A stretch of DNA of 64,000 nt, taken from Guopingia tenuis. GTDB lineage: Bacteria > Bacillota > Clostridia > Christensenellales > Christensenellaceae. A program made the translations under genes and the position numbers. Below are positions 27,224 through 36,476 of this stretch, piece after piece. The stretch lies in assembly GCF_014384805.1 (NCBI RefSeq), contig NZ_JACRSS010000001.1, positions 682,001-746,000 of the forward strand, read 5' to 3'. Positions within the stretch are counted from its first letter, which is position 1; the number at the start of each line of letters is the position of its first letter. The notes beneath the pieces are model-generated. The model searched no databases and was not told the DNA's origin. It worked only from the letters and a program-made list of their open reading frames with translations.

Positions 27224-29095
27224 TTATTCGCCGATTTCATCCGTCTTATAGATGAATTTTACGCTTCCCGCCATGCCGTCCCGCAGGCCGGAATAGTTGT
27301 TATACGCCTCCGCCGCTTTCTGCATGGCCTTGAAATGCTCCACCAGGCCCTGCAAATCGCCATCAAAAGCGTCCACCAGCTTGCGGATACCTTCCTCGTC
27401 AAATTGAGCCATACCGTCCCGCAAGGTCAATGCACCTTCCTTGAGCTGGCCGATTCCTTCAATTAAGGCTCCGCTTCCGTCTTTCAGCGCACCAATGCCC
27501 GCGTTCAGCTGGCTGCTCCCCTGCTGCAGGGCTGCCGCCCCCTGACTGGCCTCCGCCGAGCCCTGATAAAGCTTCTGCGCCCCATCATTCAGCGCCTGGC
27601 TTCCCGCATAGGCCTGGTTCAGTCCGTTCTGCAAATCACCGACGCCGACCGAAACCCGGCCGATGCCCTCCTGCAGGGCCGCGGCCCCATCCGCCAGCTC
27701 CCTGCCGCCGCTTTGCAGCGCCAGTACGCCGTCCTTCAATCCCTGATTCCCGGGTTTTAGGGATGCAGCGATCTGCTTCTGCCCGGCAATCGTCTGCTCC
27801 AGAGTGCCGATCATGGTTTGAATATCCTCCGAGGGCATCTGGGCATAGACAGCCTTCAGCCCTTCCAATACCTTCTCGTTAGCTGCAATCGTCTGGGTCA
27901 GGCTGCCATAGGCGGTGTCCATGCCTTCCGAGAGGCTCTGCAGCCCGGCCTGAGCCGCCGCAACACCATTGGAAAGCTCCCGGGCCCCCTCTGTCAGCTG
28001 GCTGCATCCCTGCTGCAGCGCATTGCCGCCAGCCGCCGCATCCTTGAGCCCGTCCGTCAGGCCGGACATATTCGAGGAAAGATCCTTCATGCCGCTGGCC
28101 AGTTCGCCGGTTCCCGCCGCCAGGCTCCTAGAACCATCTTTCAGCTCCCGGGAACCCTGATTCAGCTTGTCAATGCCGCTGGTCAGGGTTCCGGATTTCT
28201 CCGCCAGCTCACTCACGCCGTCATAGAGCTGTTCGGTTCCCTCCACAAGCGCCGTGGATGCCTGGGAAAGATCGTTCAGAGAGTCCGTCAGGTCCCCGAT
28301 ATCGTCGATATCCGCCAGATCCAGTTCATCCAGAATATTCGAGAGCGCCACGCTCACGCTGGCCGTCAGGGAAAAATCGGTAACATCTGCCGTGATCTCC
28401 ACATATTCGGGAATCTCTATCTCCTCCCCGGTCAGTTCCAGGCTCTCCTTCCATCCCGGCAATGCCATGCCCGTGACAATATAGCGGTCGCCGTCGTCCA
28501 AAACCTTGCCGTTTTCCACGGTGACATTCTTAAAATGATCGCCTTCCAGAACCAGCCCGGTCATCACGACAAAGGGCACGGAAACCTCCATCTGCTTCCC
28601 ATCCACTGCCACCGTCACTTTCTGCTTGTTGACATAGTCAAAGCGCATGGTGACCTTGCCGCTCTTTCCCGCCAGCTCCTCCGGCGCGATCTCCCGGCCG
28701 TCCAGCGTATATTTCACATGCATATCCAAAGGCAGCTCTTTATCCGAGGTTCCCTGATAGTAGATGTCGCCGCCATTGGCTGCCCAGACCATCTCCCCGC
28801 CCTGGGTTGTAAAGGTTTCTTCCCCCTTCACATTTTCGATATCCGAAAGACTGCTGGAATCCGGAATCGAAGCCGCGCCCTCCGGATTTTTCAGATGGTC
28901 GCTGACGATGATCTGGTTCACCGAGCCGTCCGCTTTGGAGAGCACATAGACCGTCTCCTCCTTTTCCATGCCGGAAACATTCGCCTGAGCCGCTGCGGTT
29001 CCATTTTCCGCCCCGGCATAGGCGACTCCCACGCAGCCCAAAGTCATAGCCGCCGCCAAAAGCAGGGCCGTCCACCGATATTTTTTGTGTTTCAT
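27224..29095 (-). CDS. Secreted X-X-X-Leu-X-X-Gly heptad-repeat protein
   Basis: A 623-residue exported protein. A signal peptide (about 1-28, cleavage after AYA) is followed by about 250 residues of mixed beta structure. Then comes a long coiled coil built of degenerate seven-residue units with Leu and Gly (LxxG), from about 270 to 590. This repeat type (TIGR03057) is found in YhgE/Pip-like proteins. No C-terminal membrane anchor is visible. It follows the MMPL transporter by 22 bases; such coil proteins often accompany MMPL/YhgE exporters in Firmicutes, where they may act as an external adaptor. Function is inferred from context. Confidence 0.82.
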   Translation of the reverse strand: MKHKKYRWTALLLAAAMTLGCVGVAYAGAENGTAAAQANVSGMEKEETVYVLSKADGSVNQIIVSDHLKNPEGAASIPDSSSLSDIENVKGEETFTTQGGEMVWAANGGDIYYQGTSDKELPLDMHVKYTLDGREIAPEELAGKSGKVTMRFDYVNKQKVTVAVDGKQMEVSVPFVVMTGLVLEGDHFKNVTVENGKVLDDGDRYIVTGMALPGWKESLELTGEEIEIPEYVEITADVTDFSLTASVSVALSNILDELDLADIDDIGDLTDSLNDLSQASTALVEGTEQLYDGVSELAEKSGTLTSGIDKLNQGSRELKDGSRSLAAGTGELASGMKDLSSNMSGLTDGLKDAAAGGNALQQGCSQLTEGARELSNGVAAAQAGLQSLSEGMDTAYGSLTQTIAANEKVLEGLKAVYAQMPSEDIQTMIGTLEQTIAGQKQIAASLKPGNQGLKDGVLALQSGGRELADGAAALQEGIGRVSVGVGDLQNGLNQAYAGSQALNDGAQKLYQGSAEASQGAAALQQGSSQLNAGIGALKDGSGALIEGIGQLKEGALTLRDGMAQFDEEGIRKLVDAFDGDLQGLVEHFKAMQKAAEAYNNYSGLRDGMAGSVKFIYKTDEIGE

Positions 29096-29117
29096 TTTAT
29101 TTCAGCTCTCCTTCCCA

Positions 29118-31193
29118 CTATCCTTGTTTCCTTCCCAGACGCCGCATTCCCCAGGTGCTCCGGCAGATCAGCTTATCCAGCAGCAGGAACATCGATGGCA
29201 GGATGAACACGACGCACAAAACGCTCACCAGCGCGCCCCGCGCCATCAGGCGGCACATCGAACCGATCATGTCCACCCGGGAATACAGCGCCACGCCATA
29301 CGTCGCGGCAAAAAATCCCAGGCCGCTGACCGTGATGGAGGGAATGGACGCCCGCAGGGCAATGCCCACAGCCTCTTTTTTATCGTGCCCGTTCTGCCGC
29401 TCCCGAATATAGCGGGTGGTCATCAGAATGGCATAGTCCACGGTCGCCCCCAGCTGTATGGTTGTGATGCAGATGGGCGCGATAAACGGCAGCTGCATGC
29501 CCGTGTAATAGGGGATGCCCAGGTTGATGAAGATAGCCAGTTCAATGACCGCCACCAGCACCACTGGCAGAGACACGGATTTCAGCACCAGCAGGATGAT
29601 GAGGAAGATGGAAACGATGGATATAACGTCCACCACCTTGAAGTCATGGGCCGTGATGTCGATGAGATCCTTCATGCAGGCCGCTTCTCCGATGAGCATG
29701 CCGCTTGCGTCATATTTCTTAAGAATCTGATTCAGCTCTCCAATCTGCGCGTTCACCTCATCCGACGAGGCCGAATACTCCGAATTCACCAATAGGAGCT
29801 GATAGGTATCTCCCTTTAATATGCTTTCGATGGATTCGGGCAGCACCTCTTGCGGAACCGAGGAGCCCAGCAGAGAATCCAGCCCCAGGGCAAATTTTAC
29901 GCCATCCACCTCATCCATCTCTTTGAGCATGGCTTTCGTGTCTTTGGAGGACATGCCCGCATCCGCCAGAACCATATGCGTCGAGCTGATATCAAAATCG
30001 TCCTTGAGCTTTGTGTTGGCGATGACGCATTCCAGGTCTTTTGGCAATTCACCAGACAGGTCATAGTATACCGGCGTCTGGGCATAGCCGATGAGAGCCG
30101 GAATCAACAGGACCACGAACGCAATCAAAAACACCTTATTATGCTTGACAATGAAATCCGAAAGGCGGTCAAACTTCGGCAGAAGCGGGCGGTGCCTCGT
30201 TTTCTCAATGCCTTTGTCAAAAATCAGGATCAGCGCCGGAAGCACCGTCACGCAGCCCAGCACGCCGAAAACCACGCCCTTTGCCATGACGATGCCCAAA
30301 TCCCGGCCCAGGGCAAAGGTCATGAAGCAGAGGGCCAAAAACCCCGCGACTGTCGTGATCGAACTGCCAACGATGGAAGTCAGGGTTCCGGGGATGGCCC
30401 GGGCCATAGCCTCCTGGCTGTCATGGCAGAGCTGCTTCTGCTCCTGATAGCTGTGCCAGAGAAAGATGGAATAATCCATAGTCACGCCCAGCTGCAATAC
30501 GACAGCCAGCGCCTTTGTGATATAGGAAACCTCGCCCAGGAAGTAGTTGGTTCCCAGATTATAGAGGATCGCCATGCCAATACTCGCCAGAAACAGGACG
30601 GGCAGCAAATAGGAATCCATGAATACCGCCAGCACAATTCCCGTCAAAACGGCCGCAATGATGACATAGGCCACTTCCTCCTGCTGGCAGAGAGTCTTGA
30701 GGTCGGTCACGACGGCGGAAAGCCCGGAGACAAAGCACTGTTTTCCGGCCAAGGAACGGATCTGCTCCACGGCCTCCATTGTCTCGTCCGAGGAAGTCGC
30801 CGCATCGAAGAACACCACCATCATCGTGGAATCGCCGTTATTGAACGCCTCATAGAGATCGTCCGGCAGAAGCTCCATGGGAACTGAAATATCCATGAGG
30901 GAATCATACCAGATGACGCTGTCCACGTGGTCTACGCCCTCGATCTGTTTCTTTAATGCCGCGACGTCCTTCTCCTCCATGCCCTCCAGCATGACCATGG
31001 AGAATCCTCCCTTGCCGAACTCATCCAGCAGGATATCCTGTCCTTTCATGGTTTCGATATCCTTGGGCAGATAGCTTAAAACGTCATAGTTGATTCTTGT
31101 GCCGAGCGCGCCCAAAACGGCGGGAATCAGCAATAAAATGCTTACGATCAGGATGGGCACCCGGTATTTCACGACTGCCTTTCCAAATTTCAT
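29118..31193 (-). CDS. MMPL/RND family transporter
   Basis: A 691-residue RND-superfamily membrane protein of the MMPL/HAE3 type. It has two repeats, each with one membrane helix, a periplasm-like external loop of about 130-170 residues and five more helices (12 in total). Conserved features include VLQLGVTMDYSIFLWHSYQEQ and IQLGATVDYAILMTTRYIRERQ, the proton-relay GxxxDY motifs of each half. Such proteins export lipids, surfactin-like compounds or drugs. ATG 31193 has AGGGGG upstream. It lies 45 bases downstream of metK and just upstream of the coil protein, and a TetR regulator is in the same block. Confidence 0.9.
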   Translation of the reverse strand: MKFGKAVVKYRVPILIVSILLLIPAVLGALGTRINYDVLSYLPKDIETMKGQDILLDEFGKGGFSMVMLEGMEEKDVAALKKQIEGVDHVDSVIWYDSLMDISVPMELLPDDLYEAFNNGDSTMMVVFFDAATSSDETMEAVEQIRSLAGKQCFVSGLSAVVTDLKTLCQQEEVAYVIIAAVLTGIVLAVFMDSYLLPVLFLASIGMAILYNLGTNYFLGEVSYITKALAVVLQLGVTMDYSIFLWHSYQEQKQLCHDSQEAMARAIPGTLTSIVGSSITTVAGFLALCFMTFALGRDLGIVMAKGVVFGVLGCVTVLPALILIFDKGIEKTRHRPLLPKFDRLSDFIVKHNKVFLIAFVVLLIPALIGYAQTPVYYDLSGELPKDLECVIANTKLKDDFDISSTHMVLADAGMSSKDTKAMLKEMDEVDGVKFALGLDSLLGSSVPQEVLPESIESILKGDTYQLLLVNSEYSASSDEVNAQIGELNQILKKYDASGMLIGEAACMKDLIDITAHDFKVVDVISIVSIFLIILLVLKSVSLPVVLVAVIELAIFINLGIPYYTGMQLPFIAPICITTIQLGATVDYAILMTTRYIRERQNGHDKKEAVGIALRASIPSITVSGLGFFAATYGVALYSRVDMIGSMCRLMARGALVSVLCVVFILPSMFLLLDKLICRSTWGMRRLGRKQG

Positions 31194-31238
31194 ATAGGAA
31201 GCCCCCTTATTTGTCGTATATCGCAAAAGCCATCCGGC

Positions 31239-32390
31239 TTATCCTTCTTCCTGCGCCCATTGCCGGGCCAGATCCGTCTTTTCCCACGGGAGATCCCGGG
31301 TGTTTTCCCCAAAGTGCCCATAGCAGGCCGTCCGGCGGTAAATCGGCGCCTGCAGGCCCAGGCGTTTGGCGATGGCCGCCGGGCGCATATCGATATCCCG
31401 CAGGATCCGCTCCCAAATCCGTTCCGGCGCAATATGCTGGGTCCCAAAGGTTTCCACAAACACGTTCACCGGCTCCGCCAGGCCGATGGCATAGCCCAGC
31501 TGCACCTCGCATTTTTCCGCCCAGCCGGCCGCCACCACATTTTTCGCGATATACCGCGCCAGATACGCCCCGCTGCGGTCCACCTTGGATGGGTCTTTGC
31601 CGGAAAAAGCGCCGCCTCCATGGCGGGCATAGCCGCCATAGGTATCGGCAATGATCTTGCGCCCCGTGAGGCCGGAATCCCCCGCCGGGCCGCCCACCAC
31701 AAACCGTCCCGCCGGGTTGGCAAAGAACACCGTGTTTTCATCCAGAAGCTCCGCGGGCAGCGAGGGAATCATCACCTTATGGAGAATGTCCTCCCGCAGC
31801 TGTTCCAGGGGGACTTCCTCGGTGTGCTGCGCAGAAAGCACCGCCGTCACAATGCGCCGGGGAACGCCGTCCTCATATTCCACGGTGATCTGCGTCTTCC
31901 CATCCGGCAGGAGATAGGGCAGAAGCCCGGTGCGGCGGACGTCCTCCAGCCGCCGCGCCATCCGGTTGGCCAGCTCGATGGGAAGCGGCATCCGGTCGGG
32001 CGTCTCCGTGCAGGCAAAGCCAAACATCATGCCCTGATCCCCCGCCCCGTTATCCATCGCATCGGCATGCCGGATTCCCTGGGCGATATCCGGCGACTGC
32101 TCGTGTACTTCCACCTGAATCCGGCAGGTATCCGCGTCAAAACCATGGCCCGGCTCTGTATAGCCGATCTCCCGGATCACCTGCCGGGCGATTCTTTCCA
32201 TATCCACCTGCGCCGTCGTCGAGATCTCTCCAAAGATGCAGAGGCTGTCCGTCTTGGCCGTCACCTCGCAGGCGACATGCGCCTCGGGGTCTTTTGCCAG
32301 AATCGCATCCAGAATGGCATCCGCCACCTGATCGCAGACTTTATCCGGATGCCCGCAGGTCACGGCTTCCGAAGAAAACTGCCTTTTCAT
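31239..32390 (-). CDS. metK: S-adenosylmethionine synthetase
   Basis: A 383-residue enzyme that makes SAM from methionine and ATP. Signature segments are GHPDKVCDQVADAILDA (residues 13-29), GAGDQGMMFGFA, and the phosphate loop GGGAFSGKDPSKVDRS. Full length. Its ATG overlaps the TGA of the radical SAM gene (ATGA), and GGGGGAGG lies upstream inside that gene. No SAM riboswitch was recognised, and the gene is in an unusual place, between a radical SAM enzyme and an exporter. Confidence 0.96.
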   Translation of the reverse strand: MKRQFSSEAVTCGHPDKVCDQVADAILDAILAKDPEAHVACEVTAKTDSLCIFGEISTTAQVDMERIARQVIREIGYTEPGHGFDADTCRIQVEVHEQSPDIAQGIRHADAMDNGAGDQGMMFGFACTETPDRMPLPIELANRMARRLEDVRRTGLLPYLLPDGKTQITVEYEDGVPRRIVTAVLSAQHTEEVPLEQLREDILHKVMIPSLPAELLDENTVFFANPAGRFVVGGPAGDSGLTGRKIIADTYGGYARHGGGAFSGKDPSKVDRSGAYLARYIAKNVVAAGWAEKCEVQLGYAIGLAEPVNVFVETFGTQHIAPERIWERILRDIDMRPAAIAKRLGLQAPIYRRTACYGHFGENTRDLPWEKTDLARQWAQEEG

Positions 32391-33772
32391 TTTGCCTCCC
32401 CCTTCTTGCTGGCCGTCTTGACACCGTGGCATTCATAGTGCTCCTTCTCCCAAAGCTCGTCGGCCACCGGCGCCCATTTTTCTGCCGTCGCCCTGCATTT
32501 CGCGCAGTAATCCTCGGCCCGTTCCGGCTTCATGAGGTCGGTGGAATGCGCTCCGGATTCGCATACCATATCCGTCAGCCGCCCCGGATTATCCAGCACC
32601 GGGCAGGGCCGCAGGTGATTCTCGTTGAAGGGCTGGTTATTCCGATAGGCCATAAAGAGCGGCGATTGATATGCCTCCAGCAGCGTCTTTTCCCGGATGT
32701 TGGAATCCGAATAGTGGATGAAGGCGCAAGGCTCGATATCGCCGTTGGCATTGATATGCAGATAGGCGCGCCCCCCGGCGATGCAGCCGCCCACATATTC
32801 CCCGTCATTCCAGAAATCCATGGTGAACAGCGGCTTGGTCCTGCGGAATTTGCGGATCTGCTCATACATAAATTTCCGCTGCTCCGCCGACGCCATCAGC
32901 TCGGGAACGGCATCCTGGCCGATGGGCATATAGGTGAAGAACCAGGCAAACTTCGCGCCCAGATCGATCATGCTGTCAAAGTATTCTTCGCTGCCGATCA
33001 CTTCCACGTTTTTGCCCGTATAGCAGCAGGAGATGCCAAACAGCAGCTTTTTGCGCTTCAATATTTCCATAGCCCGGACTACCGCCCGATAGGTGCCATC
33101 TCCGCGCCGGAAATCCGTCTCCTCCTCAAAGCCCTCGATGCTGATGGCGGGAACAAAGTTTTTCACCCTGAGCATTTCATCGGCAAATTCCTCGTCGATG
33201 AGCGTAGCATTGGTAAACGCCATAAACGCGCAGTCCGGATGCATTTCGCAGAGGCGGATGATATCCTTTTTGCGGACCAGCGGCTCGCCGCCGGAATAGA
33301 TATAAAGGTAAGTCCCCAGCTTTTTGCCCTGGGTGATAATGCTGTCCAGCTCCTCCAGAGTCAAGTTCAGCTTATTGCCGTATTCGGCGGCCCAGCAGCC
33401 TGTGCAGTGCAGATTGCAGGCAGAGGTGGGGTCCATCAGAATTGCCCAGGGGATGTTGCAGCCGTATTTCTCCTGGTTTTTCATCTGCCGCGGCGTTCCG
33501 ATGAGGCTGTCGTTGATGACCACGGTCTCAAACAGTTTTTTGCGCACGCCGTCGTCCAGATCTGTCCAGAGGCTTTTCGCCAGCCGCGACCAGTTATTGT
33601 CCGGATCGGCAAGCGCCTCTTTGACCAGCAGAACCTGGTTGGTCATGGTGCCGCCGTCGTCATGCCTGATGAGCCAATCCAGAATCTTTGGAATGTTGTT
33701 TTCCGGATCTCTGTCCAGATAGTTATAGACTGTTTTGAATCCCATTTGCTTGAGTTTTTCCGTCCCGTTCAT
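32387..33772 (-). CDS. Radical SAM protein with SPASM-like C-terminus
   Basis: A 461-residue enzyme with the radical SAM motif CNLHCTGC (about residues 118-125) after a helical N-terminal extension of about 105 residues. It has the IYSGGEPL segment, and further cysteines in GGCIAGG, GDIEPCAF, RPCPVL and YCAKC that resemble a SPASM-type auxiliary cluster domain. This conserved clostridial group (long N-terminal helix bundle, fixed spacing) has no proven substrate. It overlaps metK by four bases, so both are translated together. Confidence 0.85.
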   Translation of the reverse strand: MNGTEKLKQMGFKTVYNYLDRDPENNIPKILDWLIRHDDGGTMTNQVLLVKEALADPDNNWSRLAKSLWTDLDDGVRKKLFETVVINDSLIGTPRQMKNQEKYGCNIPWAILMDPTSACNLHCTGCWAAEYGNKLNLTLEELDSIITQGKKLGTYLYIYSGGEPLVRKKDIIRLCEMHPDCAFMAFTNATLIDEEFADEMLRVKNFVPAISIEGFEEETDFRRGDGTYRAVVRAMEILKRKKLLFGISCCYTGKNVEVIGSEEYFDSMIDLGAKFAWFFTYMPIGQDAVPELMASAEQRKFMYEQIRKFRRTKPLFTMDFWNDGEYVGGCIAGGRAYLHINANGDIEPCAFIHYSDSNIREKTLLEAYQSPLFMAYRNNQPFNENHLRPCPVLDNPGRLTDMVCESGAHSTDLMKPERAEDYCAKCRATAEKWAPVADELWEKEHYECHGVKTASKKGEAK

Positions 33773-33840
33773 GTTGGTTAAAGCCCCTTTCTTTTTTTAT
33801 GCCTCTATCCTACCGCGCTGCATCCGGTGCGGCTATGGGC

Positions 33841-33876
33841 AAAAAAATCGCGGTGTTCAAAATTGATACACCGCGA
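33841..33876 (-). terminator. Terminator downstream of tetR
   Basis: Perfect 8-base stem (33848-33855 with 33869-33876), 13-base loop, followed on the minus strand by seven T (33847-33841). It lies between the tetR stop (33936) and the radical SAM start. Confidence 0.85.
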
Positions 33877-33910
33877 AAAAATTGCCTGAAATCGATATAT
33901 TTTGTTGTCC

Positions 33911-33929
33911 GTGCCCAAATTTTGGGCAC
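33911..33929. promoter_or_regulatory. Perfect 9-1-9 palindrome, possible operator
   Basis: Positions 33911-33919 and 33921-33929 are perfect inverted repeats (GTGCCCAAA) around a single T. It begins 7 bases after the tetR stop codon. The size and symmetry match a TetR-family operator; a hairpin role is unlikely because the loop is a single base. Confidence 0.45.
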
Positions 33930-33935
33930 TCGCGC

Positions 33936-34496
33936 TCATTTGTCCAAACTCTTCTCCAGAATCTGCCGCGTGACGCCCTCAAACAGATATCCCACCCGGT
34001 CTATGATCTCCAAAAGCTCGGATTTCATTCCGTCCCGAATCCATTCCAGGATCATGCCCACCAGGGCAAACTTATAGATCGACGCGACAAAGCGAATGGT
34101 TTCCTCCCTGACTGCCAGTTCTCCCGTCTGGGTTCTGACAAACTGGACCAGGATATCGTCCGTCACGTCATACAAGTACTGTTCCAGCTGTTCCCGGCTG
34201 ATGGAATGGTAGATATGCTCGATGATCTTTTTATTCTCCCTGACAAACCGGAGGGATTCCAGAAAGCCCTGCTGCCAGGTTTCATAGTCCTCGTGTTCCT
34301 CCTCCATCGCCCGCCGGATCTCATCGCTGAAAAGCTCTTCCAAAAGCGCATAGATGTCATGGTAATAGTAATAGAAAGTATTCCGGTTTATGCCGCAGTC
34401 CTCCACGATGTCCTTGACCGTGATCTTATCCAGCGGCGTTTCCTCCAAAAGTTTCAAAAACGAGTTGATGATTGCCTGTTTCGTAAATTGCGCCAT
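33936..34496 (-). CDS. TetR family transcriptional regulator
   Basis: A 186-residue repressor-like protein. The N-terminal helix-turn-helix (about 1-50) reads KITVKDIVEDCGINRNTFYYYYHDIYAL, a typical TetR DNA-binding region resembling the DhaS/YcnC-type subgroup. The C-terminal ligand-binding domain has no identified ligand. It lies 33 bases after the patatin gene and upstream of the radical SAM-metK-MMPL-coil block, which it may control. ATG 34496. Confidence 0.9.
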   Translation of the reverse strand: MAQFTKQAIINSFLKLLEETPLDKITVKDIVEDCGINRNTFYYYYHDIYALLEELFSDEIRRAMEEEHEDYETWQQGFLESLRFVRENKKIIEHIYHSISREQLEQYLYDVTDDILVQFVRTQTGELAVREETIRFVASIYKFALVGMILEWIRDGMKSELLEIIDRVGYLFEGVTRQILEKSLDK

Positions 34497-34529
34497 TCCT
34501 TTTCCTATTCTCCCGTTTGGGGTTTTCCT

Positions 34530-35306
34530 CTATTCCGCCAGCAGCCGCTGAATCTCAGGAATCTTTTCCCGGATGGCCTCCCGGCCCCGCTGGATGCAGA
34601 GCGCCGCCTGCTTGCTGGAAAACGGATCGATTTCATATACATCCGGCGTCACCAGAACATCCGCCTGATGCTCTTTGTGCCGGGCGATATACCAATCGGA
34701 AATGCTCAGTGTCCAGCGCAGAGTCTCAATGAGATTGCGCGGGGGCGTCTGCCGCTGCCCGCGATAGGATACATCCACCGCCACCACCACATCCGCGCCC
34801 AGCTCCCGGGCCGCCTGCATGGGCATCCGCTCGAGAACCCCGCCGTCGATATAAATATGCCCGTCGATCTCATAGGGCGTGAAAATGCCGGGCATGGAAA
34901 TGCTGGCGCGGATGGCCTTATATAAGACCCCTTCGGTGAACGTCTTAACCTCGCCCGTGCAGATATCCACAGCAACGCAGGCATAGGGGATCCGGGTCTG
35001 CCCCATGCCGATGTTTTTGGTCAGCAGGCGCAGCAGCTCCTCAATTTTCCGGCCCTTTAAAAAACCGCCGTTTTTGATGGAAATATCAAAGTATTTCTTC
35101 ATATCAAATTTCGCCGCATATTTTTCCAGAATATGCAGATTCGTTCCCGAAACATAGAGGCCGCCGATGAGCGCGCCCATGCTGCATCCCGTAACTACGT
35201 CCACCGGAATTCCATTTTCCTCCAGCACCTGCAGGATGCCGATATGGGCAAATCCCCGGGAAGCACCCGCGCCCAGGGCCAGCCCCAGCTTTTTCCTCCC
35301 GCTCAT
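34530..35306 (-). CDS. Patatin-like phospholipase (YlbK/RssA type)
   Basis: A 258-residue serine esterase with a Ser-Asp dyad. The oxyanion loop is GAGASRGFAH (about 12-21), the nucleophile is in GCSMG and the Asp is in DGGVLE. No signal peptide, so cytosolic. The family hydrolyses acyl esters and lipids. In Bacillus the same gene (ylbK) lies beside ylbJ, as here; ylbJ is encoded divergently 56 bases away. Confidence 0.92.
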   Translation of the reverse strand: MSGRKKLGLALGAGASRGFAHIGILQVLEENGIPVDVVTGCSMGALIGGLYVSGTNLHILEKYAAKFDMKKYFDISIKNGGFLKGRKIEELLRLLTKNIGMGQTRIPYACVAVDICTGEVKTFTEGVLYKAIRASISMPGIFTPYEIDGHIYIDGGVLERMPMQAARELGADVVVAVDVSYRGQRQTPPRNLIETLRWTLSISDWYIARHKEHQADVLVTPDVYEIDPFSSKQAALCIQRGREAIREKIPEIQRLLAE

Positions 35307-35362
35307 AACTCCATTTCTCCTCTCATATACTGTGATAACTCCATAGGCTCCGAGGTATTCCC

Positions 35363-36475
35363 ATGAAAACCAAGTTTCTCTTTATTATATGCTGCGCCGT
35401 TTTCTTTTTTCTGATTTTATTCTTTCCTTCCGCCAGCATGGAGGGCGCTTCCAAGGCCCTCTCCTCCTGGGCAACCGTGGTTCTGCCCTCGCTCATGCCC
35501 TTTTTCATTGCCGCTTCCCTTTTGGTGGAAAGCGGCGTTGTGGGCCTGCTGGCCGGCCTCTCCGGGCCGGTTACCCGCCGCCTGTTTGGATTTTCCGGAT
35601 ATTTTTCCTATGTATTCCTGACCTCGGCCATTTCCGGCTATCCCATGGGCGCAAAGCTCGCCTCCGGGCTCTATGCCCAGGGAAAAATCGGGGAAAAAGA
35701 AGCCCAGGCCCTCGTCAACTGCTCCAGCATGTCCGGGCCGCTCTTTCTCTCCGGCGCCGTCTGCATCGGGATGATCGGCCGGGCAGAGCTGGCGCCCTAT
35801 CTTCTCATCCCCCATTATCTTTCGGCCCTGCTTCTCGCCTTTGCCGCAGGCTTGCCCTTCCGCCGGAAAAAGGATCTCTCCCCGGCAGAAACGCCCTCCC
35901 AGGCTCTCGGAACCTTTCTACATAAAAACTCCCTGGCAAAGAAGCATATTGGAAACGTGCTGCTGGACAGTGTCACCAGCGCCATCTCTTCCATGCTCAC
36001 CGTGGGGGGATTTATGCTGCTCTATGGTGTTCTCATCAATTCTCTTCGTTCCTCGGGCCTCTTTTCACTCTGGGAAAATGCTCCCAATCCGCCGCTTTTG
36101 ACTTCGCTCTTTTCCGGCGTGCTGGAAATGACGACGGGCTGCCTCTCCACAACGCCTCTTTCTCTCTCGCTTCGCCTCGTTGTGCTGAGCGGGATCATCG
36201 GCTTTGGCGGGCTTTCCATTCATAGCCAGACCCATGCCATTGCCGCCGGAAACGGCCTGCATCTGCGGCACTTTTTTCCATATAAGTGCGCCCAGGGAGC
36301 CCTGGCCAGTCTTTTGACCTTTGCCATGCTCTCGGCTTTCCAGCCGGACATTTCGGTTTCTACGATGCCTTCCCGGGTGACCTCTGCCTATATCGGCGCC
36401 GCCTTTCTGCTCTTTGGCTTCTTTGCCGTGCTCGCTTTAAAAGCATTCTATACCCACCGCAGAACCCAGAAATAG
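35363..36475 (+). CDS. ylbJ: Sporulation integral membrane protein YlbJ
   Basis: A 370-residue polytopic membrane protein of the nucleoside-recognition/YlbJ family. An N-terminal membrane segment is followed by VLPSLMPFFIAASLLVESG, the conserved SAISGYPMGAKLASGLYAQG and CSSMSGPLFLSGAV segments, and a second half with a similar gate-like layout. In Bacillus ylbJ is sigma-E controlled and needed for heat-resistant spores. GAGG lies 9 bases before the ATG. It converges on the coiled-coil gene; stop codons are 1 base apart. Confidence 0.88.
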   Translation: MKTKFLFIICCAVFFFLILFFPSASMEGASKALSSWATVVLPSLMPFFIAASLLVESGVVGLLAGLSGPVTRRLFGFSGYFSYVFLTSAISGYPMGAKLASGLYAQGKIGEKEAQALVNCSSMSGPLFLSGAVCIGMIGRAELAPYLLIPHYLSALLLAFAAGLPFRRKKDLSPAETPSQALGTFLHKNSLAKKHIGNVLLDSVTSAISSMLTVGGFMLLYGVLINSLRSSGLFSLWENAPNPPLLTSLFSGVLEMTTGCLSTTPLSLSLRLVVLSGIIGFGGLSIHSQTHAIAAGNGLHLRHFFPYKCAQGALASLLTFAMLSAFQPDISVSTMPSRVTSAYIGAAFLLFGFFAVLALKAFYTHRRTQK

Positions 36476-36476
36476 C

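Noticed and set aside
29118..31193. SecDF or multidrug AcrB-type transporter
   Set aside because: The size (691 residues), single-chain 12-helix layout and lack of an adaptor protein match the MMPL/HAE3 type instead.
33773..33935. SAM riboswitch before the radical SAM-metK genes
   Set aside because: The interval is 160 bases and holds a terminator and a palindrome but none of the conserved S-box helices that I could recognise.
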